DNA of 64,000 bases. Origin: an uncultured Collinsella sp. (lineage in GTDB: Bacteria; Actinomycetota; Coriobacteriia; Coriobacteriales; Coriobacteriaceae). The DNA lies in assembly GCA_900539035.1 (NCBI GenBank), contig UQAU01000005.1:1-64000 (forward strand), written 5' to 3'. This document shows positions 27,279-35,716 of the stretch, piece after piece. The position numbers were made by a program, and so were the translations under genes. How positions within the stretch are numbered: the first letter of the stretch is position 1; each line of letters opens with the position of its first letter. The notes below the pieces were generated by a model. That model made no database searches. It had not been told where the DNA came from and saw nothing but the letters and a program-made list of their open reading frames with translations.

Positions 27279-28133
27279 CTATTTCGATGCGCGCTCCGCC
27301 GCCTCAATCACGTGTTTGGCAAGAACCGCTGTCGTTACAGCCCCCACGCCGCCCGGCACGGGCGTGATGGCGTTAACGATCGGCTCCGTAGCATCAAAAT
27401 CGACGTCGCCGACCAGCTTGCCGGCGGCCTCGTCCCAGTTAATGCCCACATCGATGATTGTCTGGCCCTCGCGAACCGCATCCGCGCCAATCGTGCGCGC
27501 ACGTCCAACCGCAGCAACAACAATGTCGGCAGAACGGCACTCGGCAGCCAAGTCGCGCGTATGCGTATGGCACGTCGTCACTGTGGCATTGCGGGTCGTA
27601 AGCATGGCGGCAACGGGACGGCCAATCACCAGCGATCGACCGACGACTGCGACCTTTGCCCCATCCAGTTCCACGCCATAATGGTCCAGCAAAGCCAGCA
27701 CGGCCTCGGCCGTACAGGGGGCAAAGCCCTCGCCTCGCCCCGAAAGCGTGGTAAGCAGCGAGGCCGGCGTCATGGAATCAACGTCCTTGACGGGATCGAG
27801 TGCCGCGGCAACTGCATCCTCGTCAAGCCCAGCGGGCAACGGGCGGAACAGCAGGCAGCCGTGAACAGCAGGGTCGGCATTGATGCCCTCGATGGCCGCC
27901 AGCAGCTCATCCTGCGAAACATCGGAGGGAAGCAATACGCGGCGAGCCTCAATGCCAACCTTCTCGCAGCGCTTGAGGGCACCGCGCTCGTAGGATAGGT
28001 CGTCCTCGCGCTCGCCCACGCGCACGATAGCAAGCGTCGGAACAACGCCGCGCTCACGCAAAGCCGCGCAGCGAGCAGCGAGCTCCTCGGTCAAAGCACG
28101 GGCAACGGGAGCACCCTTCAGCAGTTCTGCCAT
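27279..28133 (-). CDS. folD: Methylenetetrahydrofolate dehydrogenase, FolD family, cyclohydrolase site altered
   Basis: FolD interconverts 5,10-methylene- and 5,10-methenyl-tetrahydrofolate, and usually also hydrolyses the latter to 10-formyl-THF. The 284-residue product has the NADP motif VVGRSLVIGRP, KDVDSM and PVPGGVGAVTT. However, the catalytic lysine of Y-x3-K is alanine in SYERGALKRCEKVG. The glutamine expected before PLP is also missing in CLLFRPLP. Loss of both predicts a dehydrogenase-only enzyme. An FchA-type gene lies 2 bp upstream in the same operon and would supply the cyclohydrolase. Family certain, activity split inferred. Confidence 0.92.
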   Translation of the reverse strand: MAELLKGAPVARALTEELAARCAALRERGVVPTLAIVRVGEREDDLSYERGALKRCEKVGIEARRVLLPSDVSQDELLAAIEGINADPAVHGCLLFRPLPAGLDEDAVAAALDPVKDVDSMTPASLLTTLSGRGEGFAPCTAEAVLALLDHYGVELDGAKVAVVGRSLVIGRPVAAMLTTRNATVTTCHTHTRDLAAECRSADIVVAAVGRARTIGADAVREGQTIIDVGINWDEAAGKLVGDVDFDATEPIVNAITPVPGGVGAVTTAVLAKHVIEAAERASK

Positions 28134-28135
28134 GG

Positions 28136-28768
28136 CTATCCCCTCTTCCTTGCGGCGTCAGCAGCGCGGCGCGCCAGCGCATCGGCGCGCGGCAGCCACG
28201 TATCCAACAGTTCATCGCACGCCGCCTCGAGCTCTTCGGCGCGTGCCCGGTCTTTCATAGACGTGGTGTTCGCAAAGAGCGTCAAGCTCGCGCCCTGCAT
28301 GGCGGCGCGGCAGAACACGGCACCGCAGGCCACATCGGACAGCAACTGGCGCGAGCCTTTATCGGCCATGTCCTCGAGCAGCGCCAGCGCGCGCCCGCAG
28401 GCATCCATGATCCGATATGGCGGCATGGCGGCCACGTGCAACGCATCCTGAATTGCAGCCGCACGCGTCGGGTCCTCACGCGGAATACCATACGCTGCCG
28501 ACACCTGCCCGTAGGCGCGAACATCCTCGGCGACCAGACCCACAAGCTCCTGCGCTAACTCATCCGCTTGGGCAAATGCACGCGTCAGATCGTCTGCACG
28601 ATCGGCAAGAGCAGGATTGGTCGCCCCATAGCGAGCGACCATCCCACAAAGCGAGGCGCCCAGCGCTCCCACAAACGCACTGGCGCTGCCGCCGCCGGGA
28701 ACAGGCTCGCGTGCAGCCAACGCCTCGGCAAACCCTCGGCAGGTTTTGTCCATCATCTCTTGGCTCAT
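28136..28768 (-). CDS. fchA: Cyclodeaminase/cyclohydrolase family protein (FchA-like)
   Basis: A 210-residue, mostly helical protein of the formiminotransferase-cyclodeaminase family. Members remove ammonia from formimino-THF or act as methenyl-THF cyclohydrolase. The family signature is EPVPGGGSASAFVGALGASLCGMVA (about 19-43), followed by long helices. ATG 28768 follows GAGGTG. It is separated from folD by only 2 bp. Because that FolD lacks the cyclohydrolase lysine, FchA most likely provides this step and links to fhs (51437-53104). Confidence 0.9.
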   Translation of the reverse strand: MSQEMMDKTCRGFAEALAAREPVPGGGSASAFVGALGASLCGMVARYGATNPALADRADDLTRAFAQADELAQELVGLVAEDVRAYGQVSAAYGIPREDPTRAAAIQDALHVAAMPPYRIMDACGRALALLEDMADKGSRQLLSDVACGAVFCRAAMQGASLTLFANTTSMKDRARAEELEAACDELLDTWLPRADALARRAADAARKRG

Positions 28769-28858
28769 CGGAACACCTCTATCTGGCGTGCCGGCAGTCG
28801 AGGCCATAACACGCCAAAATAAAAATGGGGCAACGATGCCAGGAGGCAGTTGTCCCAT

Positions 28859-29200
28859 TCATCGGATTTTTCGAAGCCCAGTCTAACCCATAAGAAAGCG
28901 GCTGTCAGGAGCCTCGGCTATCGCCGTTTTCGATTGCCGGCAATAGAAAATTCCACCTAAAGTGGCACCGTCGCGCAGTCGGCAAGCGATCCACCCAAGA
29001 GGCGGGAGCGTTGCAACCGCCCAAAATGCTGTCGCTGACGCAATTTTGTTGCAAAAACACTTGCAACATTTTACAAATTCCTGTGTTTTTACTGTGTGGT
29101 TATAACTTATCGGCAATCTAATTTTTAACACGCTCGGAAAAAAATTTACAGAATCTAAACTATATATGTTGGCTAAAACCGGAATAAAAGGAGTGTCAGC
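28859..29200. other. Intergenic region with a dispersed repeat and AT-rich promoter
   Basis: There is no gene here. 28906-28946 holds a 41-bp sequence repeated at 30931-30971 (35 of 41 identical) and partly self-complementary (CTATCGCCG with CGGCAATAG). From about 29040 the DNA becomes AT-rich and leads to the LPXTG gene, whose ribosome site AAAGGAG is at about 29187. The exact promoter boxes are not clear. Confidence 0.55.
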
Positions 29201-30679
29201 ATGAAGTCGTTAACCAGAACGGCATATCGTGCGATCGCTGCGTTTGTTACCGCTGCGTTTGTCTTGATAGGCCTCGCGTCGCCTGCTTTTGCAGACGGCG
29301 CTACCAGCACGATCACCAATGCCCGCACCGGTGCAAGCTACAACGATCTTGCCACCGCCACCGCCGAGGCGGAAAGCGGCGACACCATCAAGCTCGGCGA
29401 GGGCAACTACACCCTCTACGGCGTGAGCTCCGTGGGCCACACCAAGGACAAGGACCTCACCTTTGTGGGCCAGGGAAACGATAAAACCGCATGGAACATC
29501 GGCGCACTCGTGCCCGATCCCGCCAACTTTGGCACCGAGTACAACGGCGACTATTCCTTCGATGGCGCCGGCACTGTAACGTTCGAGAAGATGACGCTGC
29601 GTTCCGGCAACGCAGACTACCTTGGCTTCATCCGCGCCAATAAGACTGTCGTTGACCATTGTGTCATTAAAGGCAAGACGTTCTACTGGGGCTACACCTC
29701 CGCTGAGTTCAACAGCACTACGTTCAACGCCCCTGATGGAGACTATTCCCTGTGGACCTACAGCTCGCCGGTCATGACGTTTGACACCTGCACCTTTAAC
29801 GCAACCGGTAAGGTCATCAACGTCTACAGAGAAGCCAGCACGCAGGACATCACCGTTAACGTGAATAATTGCACGTTCAACTCGAATGGCGACAAAGACA
29901 AGCAGGCGTTGAATATCAACGACTCTCTTATGGGGGACCACAAGTTCATCCTCAACATTACTGGCAATAATACCGTCACGGCTGCGCGCGACAGGACCAC
30001 CTGCTCGCAGCTCTTTGGCTTTGGTGGCAAGTCGGGCAACAACACCGGCCGTACCGATGTCAAGATTGACGGCACTCTCGTGTGGTCCAAAAAAGGCGAG
30101 ACGTTCAAAGGCGAGAAGAAAACCCACAGCTACACCGACGGCGAGCATGACAACGCCTACGATGTCGCCTACACCGAGTGGGCCTCTGACAATGCCGGTA
30201 CTTGGACTCGCACGGGGACCCCTAAGTGCAAGTACTGCGGCTTCGTCAAGCCTGATTTCGTGGAGAAGGCCTACGATCTCTCCTACGACCTGAACGGCTC
30301 CGAGGATGAGCAGGCTGCCGAATTCGCACCCGTTAAGTGCGTCACCGAAGCCGAGGTTACGGCCGAGCAGCCGGTGCGCAAGGGCTACTCCTTCGTGGGC
30401 TGGAACACCGCAAAGAATGGCTCCGGCACAAGCTATGCCGCGGGCGTTACGGTTGAGCTTTCCGCTCCTGTGACGCTGTTCGCCCAGTGGAAGAAGGACG
30501 AGCCCGCGCCCAAGCCTTCCGACAACAAGCCTGCCGGCAAGCCTGCAAATAAGACCAAGGCAAACGAGCAGGCTCTGCCCAAAACGGGTGACGGCACTTC
30601 CAGCGTCATCGCTGCAATGGGTGTTATGGCGATTGTCTGCTTTGCCGCCAGCGCTGTCGCGTCTAAGGTTCGCAAGTAA
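29201..30679 (+). CDS. LPXTG-anchored surface protein with beta-helix and Listeria-Bacteroides repeat
   Basis: 492 residues. A signal peptide (about 1-31, cut after AFA) leads to a region (about 40-290) whose alternating short strands and N/T/F-rich turns suggest a right-handed parallel beta-helix. A CKYCGF zinc-ribbon-like patch follows, then an InlB-type repeat (about 385-435; GYSFVGWNT...LFAQW) and a P/K-rich spacer. The sorting signal is LPKTG at about 459, with a hydrophobic helix and KVRK tail. It is therefore covalently linked to the wall by sortase. Ligand unknown; an adhesin-type role is inferred. Its own promoter and a strong terminator make it monocistronic. Confidence 0.88.
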   Translation: MKSLTRTAYRAIAAFVTAAFVLIGLASPAFADGATSTITNARTGASYNDLATATAEAESGDTIKLGEGNYTLYGVSSVGHTKDKDLTFVGQGNDKTAWNIGALVPDPANFGTEYNGDYSFDGAGTVTFEKMTLRSGNADYLGFIRANKTVVDHCVIKGKTFYWGYTSAEFNSTTFNAPDGDYSLWTYSSPVMTFDTCTFNATGKVINVYREASTQDITVNVNNCTFNSNGDKDKQALNINDSLMGDHKFILNITGNNTVTAARDRTTCSQLFGFGGKSGNNTGRTDVKIDGTLVWSKKGETFKGEKKTHSYTDGEHDNAYDVAYTEWASDNAGTWTRTGTPKCKYCGFVKPDFVEKAYDLSYDLNGSEDEQAAEFAPVKCVTEAEVTAEQPVRKGYSFVGWNTAKNGSGTSYAAGVTVELSAPVTLFAQWKKDEPAPKPSDNKPAGKPANKTKANEQALPKTGDGTSSVIAAMGVMAIVCFAASAVASKVRK

Positions 30680-30719
30680 TTTCAACTTCGAAACACGCCG
30701 CAGCAACTTGTTGCAACGC

Positions 30720-30757
30720 AAAGGGGTCCGCACCGCAAAAGGTTCGGACCCCTTTTT
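30720..30757 (+). terminator. Intrinsic terminator after LPXTG gene
   Basis: AAAGGGGTCCG (30720-30730) pairs with CGGACCCCTTT (30745-30755) and runs into five T. It probably works in both directions. Confidence 0.88.
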
Positions 30758-30856
30758 GCACAAAAAGCTGTGGCGAGGCACCCACGATGACTAACCGGCT
30801 GCGTCCGTCGTCAAGATTCGCAGCCCCGGCCACGCTCCGCCCCACCGCACCAAACA

Positions 30857-30971
30857 CGGGGCACATGGCCCACCCTTACGAGTCACTTGCGCGTACAGTA
30901 AAGGCGGGTAATCCATAGGCGGTAACAGATCAGGAGCTCTGGCTATCGGCGTTTCCGATTGCCGGCTATAG
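30857..30971. repeat. Copy of the lipoprotein leader repeat joined to the dispersed 41-bp repeat
   Basis: 30857-30934 matches 32927-33005, the leader of the second lipoprotein, including GCGCGTACAGTAAAGGC and GGTAATCCAT. Here no lipoprotein ORF follows. The repeat runs directly into the 41-bp dispersed repeat and then a convergent gene. It looks like the relic of a lost third lipoprotein gene. Confidence 0.6.
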
Positions 30972-30981
30972 GTACGGGCGC

Positions 30982-31821
30982 CTAGTCCACCTGGAACGTC
31001 GGCAACAGCGTATCGATAATCTTCGACCCCATGTCGCGGTTTGCAGTCGAGTACTCCAAATGCGCCGTGGCAATCGTCGAATCCGTGACGATCGTCTTTT
31101 CGTAAATGATCGTGTCGCCCTCGCGCCACGAGACCACGTACCAGTTGTCGCCCTCTGCGGTATAGAGGTCGGCCTTGCCCGAGGTGTCCGCGTCGACGAA
31201 CATCTCGTGTGCGGTTTCTTCGTTAATGTTGACGTAGCCAAACAGGTTGATCACAAAACCCGTCTCCGGATCCTCATACCTGGCGCCACTGCCGCTGGGA
31301 GTATCTTCCATCTCAAAGCGATTGGGAATCGACATGCTATAAGGATGCATGTCGTTCGTGTACGTATGCACGTCGGTCAGGTAATCGTCCAAATCAGCCG
31401 AACCGTAGTATGCCGACTCGTTCTCGGGAACGGCCTCGTCATCGGACGACGAGGATTCCTTAGACTTGGACTTGTCGCTCTTCTTCTTGGCAGAAGAATC
31501 TTTCTCGTCCGAAGACCCGGTATCGATCACCGAGATTTGCGTGTCAGAGCTCTTGGACCCGTTAAGCATCGTGAGCGCAAACACCGTGCCACCCCCAAGG
31601 AGTACCACGGCGGCACACGCCACCGCGATGACAACCGGAGCTTTGCTCTTAGACTTTTGAGGCGCGAGCGCGACCGGCGGCATCGACTGGGTCAGGCCCG
31701 GGGCAGAGGAAGGACTAGCGCCCGCGGACGTCGGCGCGGAACCGCCAGCCAGCGAAGCCCCACAGTGCGTACAAAACGTCGATCCATCAGGCACTTGCTG
31801 TCCGCATTTTTGACAGAACAT
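30982..31821 (-). CDS. Zinc-ribbon membrane protein
   Basis: 279 residues. An N-terminal zinc ribbon (CQKC...CTHC, residues 3-21) is followed by a P/S/A-rich linker, a single transmembrane helix (about 61-84), a K/S/D-rich spacer (about 95-140) and a folded outer domain (about 141-279) of unknown type. The architecture resembles 49228-51249, and both genes share the palindrome TGTTGCGCAACATT upstream. A cytoplasmic zinc ribbon on a membrane anchor suggests signal transfer or regulation. No function can be assigned. Confidence 0.75.
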   Translation of the reverse strand: MFCQKCGQQVPDGSTFCTHCGASLAGGSAPTSAGASPSSAPGLTQSMPPVALAPQKSKSKAPVVIAVACAAVVLLGGGTVFALTMLNGSKSSDTQISVIDTGSSDEKDSSAKKKSDKSKSKESSSSDDEAVPENESAYYGSADLDDYLTDVHTYTNDMHPYSMSIPNRFEMEDTPSGSGARYEDPETGFVINLFGYVNINEETAHEMFVDADTSGKADLYTAEGDNWYVVSWREGDTIIYEKTIVTDSTIATAHLEYSTANRDMGSKIIDTLLPTFQVD

Positions 31822-32184
31822 CGTTCGACCTTTCGTGGTTTAGCTTTTGTCACAGCCAAGTCTATACGCCCCCACCCAGGGCGCTGTTGCGCAACATTGG
31901 GAGAATCAACCAAGCCGCACGCTTGCCCAGCGCAAGGCCCACCTTGCGGCAAGCCCGCACACGCAAACATGGGACATATGGCCCACCTTTCGAGACTCCC
32001 GGGTAGCACAAGCTGGGGCATATCTATAAGTAAGGAACCCGTTGGGGCACGGCCGCGCAACGGCCACAAGCGATGAACGGAGGCATAAGCCGCGCAGTAC
32101 ACAGAGACATCCGCCGCCAGCGCAATCAGTACCCCAACAGCGTGCGGCGCCGTGATGTCATCGGCAGACAAGGAGGACGCCACC
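31822..32184. promoter_or_regulatory. Divergent region with palindrome TGTTGCGCAACA
   Basis: The perfect 12-bp palindrome is at 31885-31896, about 64 bp before the zinc-ribbon gene. The same 14-bp text (TGTTGCGCAACATT) recurs at 51331-51344 before another zinc-ribbon gene. 31968-31990 holds a short piece of the lipoprotein leader repeat (GGGACATATGGCCCACC). AAGGAGGA at 32170-32177 is the ribosome site of the lipoprotein gene. No coding sequence is seen. Confidence 0.55.
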
Positions 32185-32790
32185 ATGAAGAAAAAGACCC
32201 TATCGATCCTTTCCCTGTGCATCGCCCTCTTTGCCGCACTCGCCCTTGTCGGCTGCGGCGGGAACGCATCGGGCGGAGGCGGCAGCACCTCAAAGAGCGA
32301 AGGCAAGGAAAAGGCCCCCGTCGCCGAAAAGACTGACTTTATCTGGTTTAAGGTCGAGATGCCCGAGAGCGTTGGCGTGAGCGACTCCGCCGGCAAGAAC
32401 GCCGACAGGGTCCAGCTCACCTTCCCCGAAGACGAGAACGGTTCGGCCGATCGCTTTATCCCCGTTTGGAAAAAAGCGCTGACGGCAGAGGAATCCCACG
32501 CTGACCAGGCAGAAAAGAAAGGTGATACGTTCCAGTGGAAGGATGGCGGATCCGTCGAGTATAACGGCAGGACGTGGCTCGTCGGAACGTACGAGGACAA
32601 CAGCGGCGTCTCAACCCTCCTCTTTACCGACGTTGAGCCGGGAAGCGTCTACGTCCTCATCTCGAACTTCGATCTGCATAAGAAAGAAGCCGAGGCGCTC
32701 CTCAACTCCATCGAGTTTCCCGATGACATGGCGAAGGCAGTTGCCGAGGCACGCGAAGTCGAGATTTCGAGCATCGAGATCAAGCATTAG
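32185..32790 (+). CDS. Lipoprotein, paralog 1
   Basis: A 201-residue predicted lipoprotein: signal peptide MKKKTLSILSLCIALFAAL, with lipobox LVGC giving lipidated Cys24. A G/S/K-rich linker leads to a globular domain with TDFIWFKVEMPE, SADRFIPVWKK, VEYNGRTW and FTDVEPGSVYVLI. The next gene (33017) encodes a clear paralog with the same motifs. ATG 32185 is set by AAGGAGGA; the upstream ATG at 32152 lies outside the signal peptide pattern. It is anchored on the outer face of the membrane. Function unknown; no transporter genes adjoin. Confidence 0.85.
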   Translation: MKKKTLSILSLCIALFAALALVGCGGNASGGGGSTSKSEGKEKAPVAEKTDFIWFKVEMPESVGVSDSAGKNADRVQLTFPEDENGSADRFIPVWKKALTAEESHADQAEKKGDTFQWKDGGSVEYNGRTWLVGTYEDNSGVSTLLFTDVEPGSVYVLISNFDLHKKEAEALLNSIEFPDDMAKAVAEAREVEISSIEIKH

Positions 32791-32843
32791 GGGCTCGCAC
32801 GCAGCATCGCATGCGCAGTCATTAAATGATCGGACGCCCAGCC

Positions 32844-32880
32844 AGGGGAGGATTGGATCGGCCGGCCCTCCCCTCTTTTA
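32844..32880 (+). terminator. Intrinsic terminator after lipoprotein 1
   Basis: AGGGGAGG (32844-32851) pairs with CCTCCCCT (32867-32874), followed by CTTTTA. Confidence 0.75.
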
Positions 32881-32926
32881 CGCCCGAGCATATTGCCACT
32901 TGTCGGCGCAAATCAGGCCCCCAGAA

Positions 32927-33005
32927 TGGGACACATGGCCCACCTGAACGAGCCGCCCGCGCGTACAGTAAAGGCAGGTAATCCATGGGCGGTTACAGAT
33001 CGAGG
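32927..33005 (+). repeat. Leader repeat upstream of lipoprotein 2
   Basis: Close copy of 30857-30934, with a partial third copy at 31968-31990. It lies between the terminator of lipoprotein 1 and the ribosome site of lipoprotein 2 (GAGGAGG). It likely contains the promoter. Confidence 0.6.
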
Positions 33006-33016
33006 AGGACACGACC

Positions 33017-33610
33017 ATGAAAAAGAAGGCCTTTGCGATTCTCACCCTCTGCATCAGTCTCTTTGCCGCAGTTGCCCTGGTGGGCTGCGGTGGCAGCGGC
33101 GGCGCTACCGGAAGTGGCGGTGGCGGCGGAGCAGAAAAACCAGCCGTGGATATGAGGACCGACTTCATTTGGTTTAAGGTCGAAGTCCCCGAGGGCGTCG
33201 AAATCACGGACGTCGCAGGCGATACCGCCGACAGGGCCCAGTTTAAGTTCACCGAGAGCGAGCATGCCAGCGACCGCTTCATCCCCGTCTTCGATCCTGA
33301 CAAGAACGCCGATGAACTGTTTGACTACGAGGCAAAGTGGAAGGCCAACTCCGGATGGACCGAGAGCGATCCCGTTAAGTACAACGGCAAGACCTGGCGC
33401 AGCGCCTACTTTACGCACTCGGGCGGCGTGACGACCGAGTACTTCACTGACGTTGACGGCGGCAGTGTGTACGTGCGTATCGACAATGTCGAGGAGCACA
33501 AGGACGCCGTCGAGACCATGATGGAGTCTCTGGAATTTGCCGACGACATCGCCGAGGCCAAGACCGAGGCCATGGACGTTAAGCTCGAGGATATCGAGAT
33601 CAAGCGCTAA
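33017..33610 (+). CDS. Lipoprotein, paralog 2
   Basis: A 197-residue lipoprotein, duplicate of the preceding one: MKKKAFAILTLCISLFAAV signal, lipobox LVGC with Cys24, glycine-rich linker, then TDFIWFKVEVPEG, ASDRFIPVFD, VKYNGKTWRSAYFTHSGGV and YFTDVDGGSVYVRI. The C-termini of both paralogs end in a short helix and (E/S)IEIK. It has its own leader repeat and terminator, so the two are separate units. Function unknown. Confidence 0.85.
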   Translation: MKKKAFAILTLCISLFAAVALVGCGGSGGATGSGGGGGAEKPAVDMRTDFIWFKVEVPEGVEITDVAGDTADRAQFKFTESEHASDRFIPVFDPDKNADELFDYEAKWKANSGWTESDPVKYNGKTWRSAYFTHSGGVTTEYFTDVDGGSVYVRIDNVEEHKDAVETMMESLEFADDIAEAKTEAMDVKLEDIEIKR

Positions 33611-33647
33611 AGCTCCAACGGCATGCAGCAGCGCCGTTTTAGCTCAG

Positions 33648-33686
33648 CCGGGATGCAAGGTGCAACTCCTTGCATCCCGGTTTTTT
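33648..33686 (+). terminator. Intrinsic terminator after lipoprotein 2
   Basis: A perfect 13-bp stem, CCGGGATGCAAGG (33648-33660) with CCTTGCATCCCGG (33668-33680), followed by six T. Confidence 0.93.
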
Positions 33687-33704
33687 GTGTTCGAAAACGC
33701 CCGG

Positions 33705-33974
33705 TCACATCACCATATTGAGCACGTTGACGAACTCCTGGGCCTGGGAACGGCTGCTCAGCCTGTAGGAACAGGCGGTCAGCAACCTATTACGGAGGAG
33801 CACGCGCTTACCCTTGACCCTGTTGACACCCGTAATGTCCTTGAGGTAGACGATCTTGGTATGGGTACCGAAGAAGTTGTTCTTCACGACCGCCTCGATA
33901 CGATTGGGATAGATGCTTATTCCCTTGAAAACGCCGGCACCCTTATCGTGAAACAGCAACGTGTTGTTATCCAT
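33705..33974 (-). CDS. Small protein, possible bacterial PH-like domain
   Basis: An 89-residue protein from ATG 33974 (GGGGGTGG six bases upstream). It shows alternating strands (TLLFHDKGAGVFKGISIYPNRIEAVV; TKIVYLKDITGVN) and a final helix (SQAQEFVNVLNMVM), the layout of a PH-type barrel capped by a helix. Homology is not proven by sequence alone. It faces the lipoprotein operon terminator and is otherwise isolated. Confidence 0.55.
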   Translation of the reverse strand: MDNNTLLFHDKGAGVFKGISIYPNRIEAVVKNNFFGTHTKIVYLKDITGVNRVKGKRVLLRNRLLTACSYRLSSRSQAQEFVNVLNMVM

Positions 33975-34171
33975 GCGCGCCACCCCCATGGAGTTCGATA
34001 AAACCATCTCTATGACCACATTTTAGTCACCGCAAACCCTTTTCGCGGTCGTGCGCAGAGCACCAAATCGTGTCCGCACGAGGCTTTAAACTAGAGACAA
34101 TAAAGATGTTCGATGCGCTTGGTGGGCTCTTAGGATGTTCCTCAAATCGCCGGCATCGGAGGAGGTCTTAC

Positions 34172-34624
34172 ATGGTTTACGCATGGGAATTCGAGTTCTT
34201 TGATTCGGACGGTATGGTCGATGCCGTGCCATGTGGCTCGCTGGGCGGAGGAGGAACGTTTGGCTCCGATCTAAACGACGCTGTCAAAAGCGCCGCCGAT
34301 TTTCTCGCATGTATGGTCGACGATCACCTTATGGGCGGCGTCGATCTTCCCGCGCCGGACTTTGGACACCAGCCACAACACGGCGGCAAGATTATCGCCG
34401 TGGCCGTCAGCCGCGAGCTCGGCGACATCCCCGCCGTCACCGCAGCGGATGCCGCGCGCATGCTCGGTGTTAGCTCAGCACGGGTATCGCAACTGATAAA
34501 TGCAGGAATGTTGGATTCATGGAAGGACGGCACCAAGCGCATGGTGTCCAAATCTTCCATCGAGGCACGACTCGCCGACGCACCAAAGGCAGGGCGCCCG
34601 AAAGAAATGCCTGTTGCCGTGTAA
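34172..34624 (+). CDS. HicB-like protein with C-terminal helix-turn-helix
   Basis: 150 residues from ATG 34172 (GGAGGAGG upstream). The N-terminal half has a HicB-like alpha/beta pattern: short strands, a GGGGTFG turn and the helix LNDAVKSAADFLACMVDDHL. The C-terminal part carries a MerR/excisionase-type helix-turn-helix (about 95-125; VTAADAARMLGVSSARVSQLINAGML). HicB proteins are antitoxins and autorepressors. No hicA-like ORF is adjacent; the next gene is an ADP-ribosylglycohydrolase behind a 31-bp palindrome. It may therefore be the regulator of a non-standard toxin-antitoxin or ADP-ribosylation module, by inference. Confidence 0.65.
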   Translation: MVYAWEFEFFDSDGMVDAVPCGSLGGGGTFGSDLNDAVKSAADFLACMVDDHLMGGVDLPAPDFGHQPQHGGKIIAVAVSRELGDIPAVTAADAARMLGVSSARVSQLINAGMLDSWKDGTKRMVSKSSIEARLADAPKAGRPKEMPVAV

Positions 34625-34671
34625 AGAGACGTCTAGGCATACCATTTTGGCATATTGACCATTGAATTCTC

Positions 34672-34702
34672 TCGATTCGCGACGCACTGCGTCGCGAATC
34701 GA
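34672..34702. promoter_or_regulatory. 31-bp palindrome between HTH and ADP-ribosylglycohydrolase genes
   Basis: TCGATTCGCGACGCA (34672-34686) and its exact complement (34688-34702) flank a single central base. There is no T tract, so an operator is more likely than a terminator. The HTH protein encoded just upstream is a candidate binder. Confidence 0.6.
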
Positions 34703-34763
34703 ACTGAACATATTGCCGCTGATTGCCACGCATCTCCAATCCGAAGTGCAAGAGGAGTTTTCC

Positions 34764-35681
34764 ATGACAGGCATCAATCAGGCCATCACCGAAAGCGCAC
34801 CTAAAGTGCGTTCTGCCGAGGACATGGCCACACGACGCAAGAGCGATTCGGAGGGATTTCTGCTCATCTCGCCAGCGCCCCCTACAACGAAACGTGGACA
34901 CACGTCGAAACCAGCGCTACGCGACTGCATCTACGGACTTGCCGTTGGCGACGCGCTGGGCGTTCCTTACGAGTTCAGGCCTCGTGGCACGTTCGAATGC
35001 ACGGACATGATCGGCTACGGCACGCACGGGCAGCCCGCCGGCACCTGGAGCGACGACACATCTATGACGCTTGCTACCTGCGACTCGATTAGGGAGCTCG
35101 GGCATATCGACGCCTCAGACATGCGCGACAAGTTCGTAGGCTGGATTGCCCGTGGCGAGTATACGATCGACGGCGTTTTCGATTACGGCGGCACGACCGC
35201 CCGCGCCTTGCACACCGGCAAAGGAGGCTCCGGCGAACGCGACAACGGTAACGGTTCGCTCATGCGCATCGCTCCCCTGGCGTTCACCGATGCGACAGAC
35301 GAAGAGATCAGCGAGGTCTCCGCGATTACGCACGCCCACAGAACGTCGACCGACGCGTGCATCATATTTGTCGAGCTGATGAGAAGCGTGATGAAAGGCG
35401 CGCTTCCCTCATGGGTGCTCCAGCTGAAAGACGTGCCCGAGCGTGAAATCAGGTCTGGCGGCTTCGTGCGCGACACCCTTAAGGCCGCCAGCTGGTGCTT
35501 TGTCAACACCAACAGTTACGAGGATTGCGTCCTTGCCGCCGTCAACCTGGGCGACGACACCGACACCACCGCAGCCGTTGCCGGCGCCCTCGCCGGCACG
35601 GCATACGGTCTCAAAGCCATCCCGCAGGAGTGGATTGACACCCTGCGCGGTAAAGAGCTGATTGAGCAGTGTTTGTTTTAG
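34764..35681 (+). CDS. ADP-ribosylglycohydrolase (DraG-like) family protein
   Basis: A 305-residue enzyme with all DraG-type motifs: GLAVGDALGVPYEF (about 55-68), GTWSDDTSMTLA, NGSLMRIAPLAF and LGDDTDTTAAVAGALAGTAYG. The acidic residues for two magnesium ions are present. These enzymes remove ADP-ribose from proteins, nucleic acids or small molecules. AGAGGAG precedes ATG 34764. About 50 N-terminal residues have no family counterpart. It lies in an accessory stretch beside a HicB-like HTH gene and upstream of restriction genes, so a defence or toxin-reversal role is possible. No ADP-ribosyltransferase is seen nearby. Confidence 0.9.
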   Translation: MTGINQAITESAPKVRSAEDMATRRKSDSEGFLLISPAPPTTKRGHTSKPALRDCIYGLAVGDALGVPYEFRPRGTFECTDMIGYGTHGQPAGTWSDDTSMTLATCDSIRELGHIDASDMRDKFVGWIARGEYTIDGVFDYGGTTARALHTGKGGSGERDNGNGSLMRIAPLAFTDATDEEISEVSAITHAHRTSTDACIIFVELMRSVMKGALPSWVLQLKDVPEREIRSGGFVRDTLKAASWCFVNTNSYEDCVLAAVNLGDDTDTTAAVAGALAGTAYGLKAIPQEWIDTLRGKELIEQCLF

Positions 35682-35716
35682 GGCTCACATACGATAGGAA
35701 CTGACCAGGGGGCACC

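Noticed and set aside
34164..34624. Standard HicAB toxin-antitoxin pair
   Set aside because: No HicA-like short basic ORF is found on either side of the HicB-like gene.
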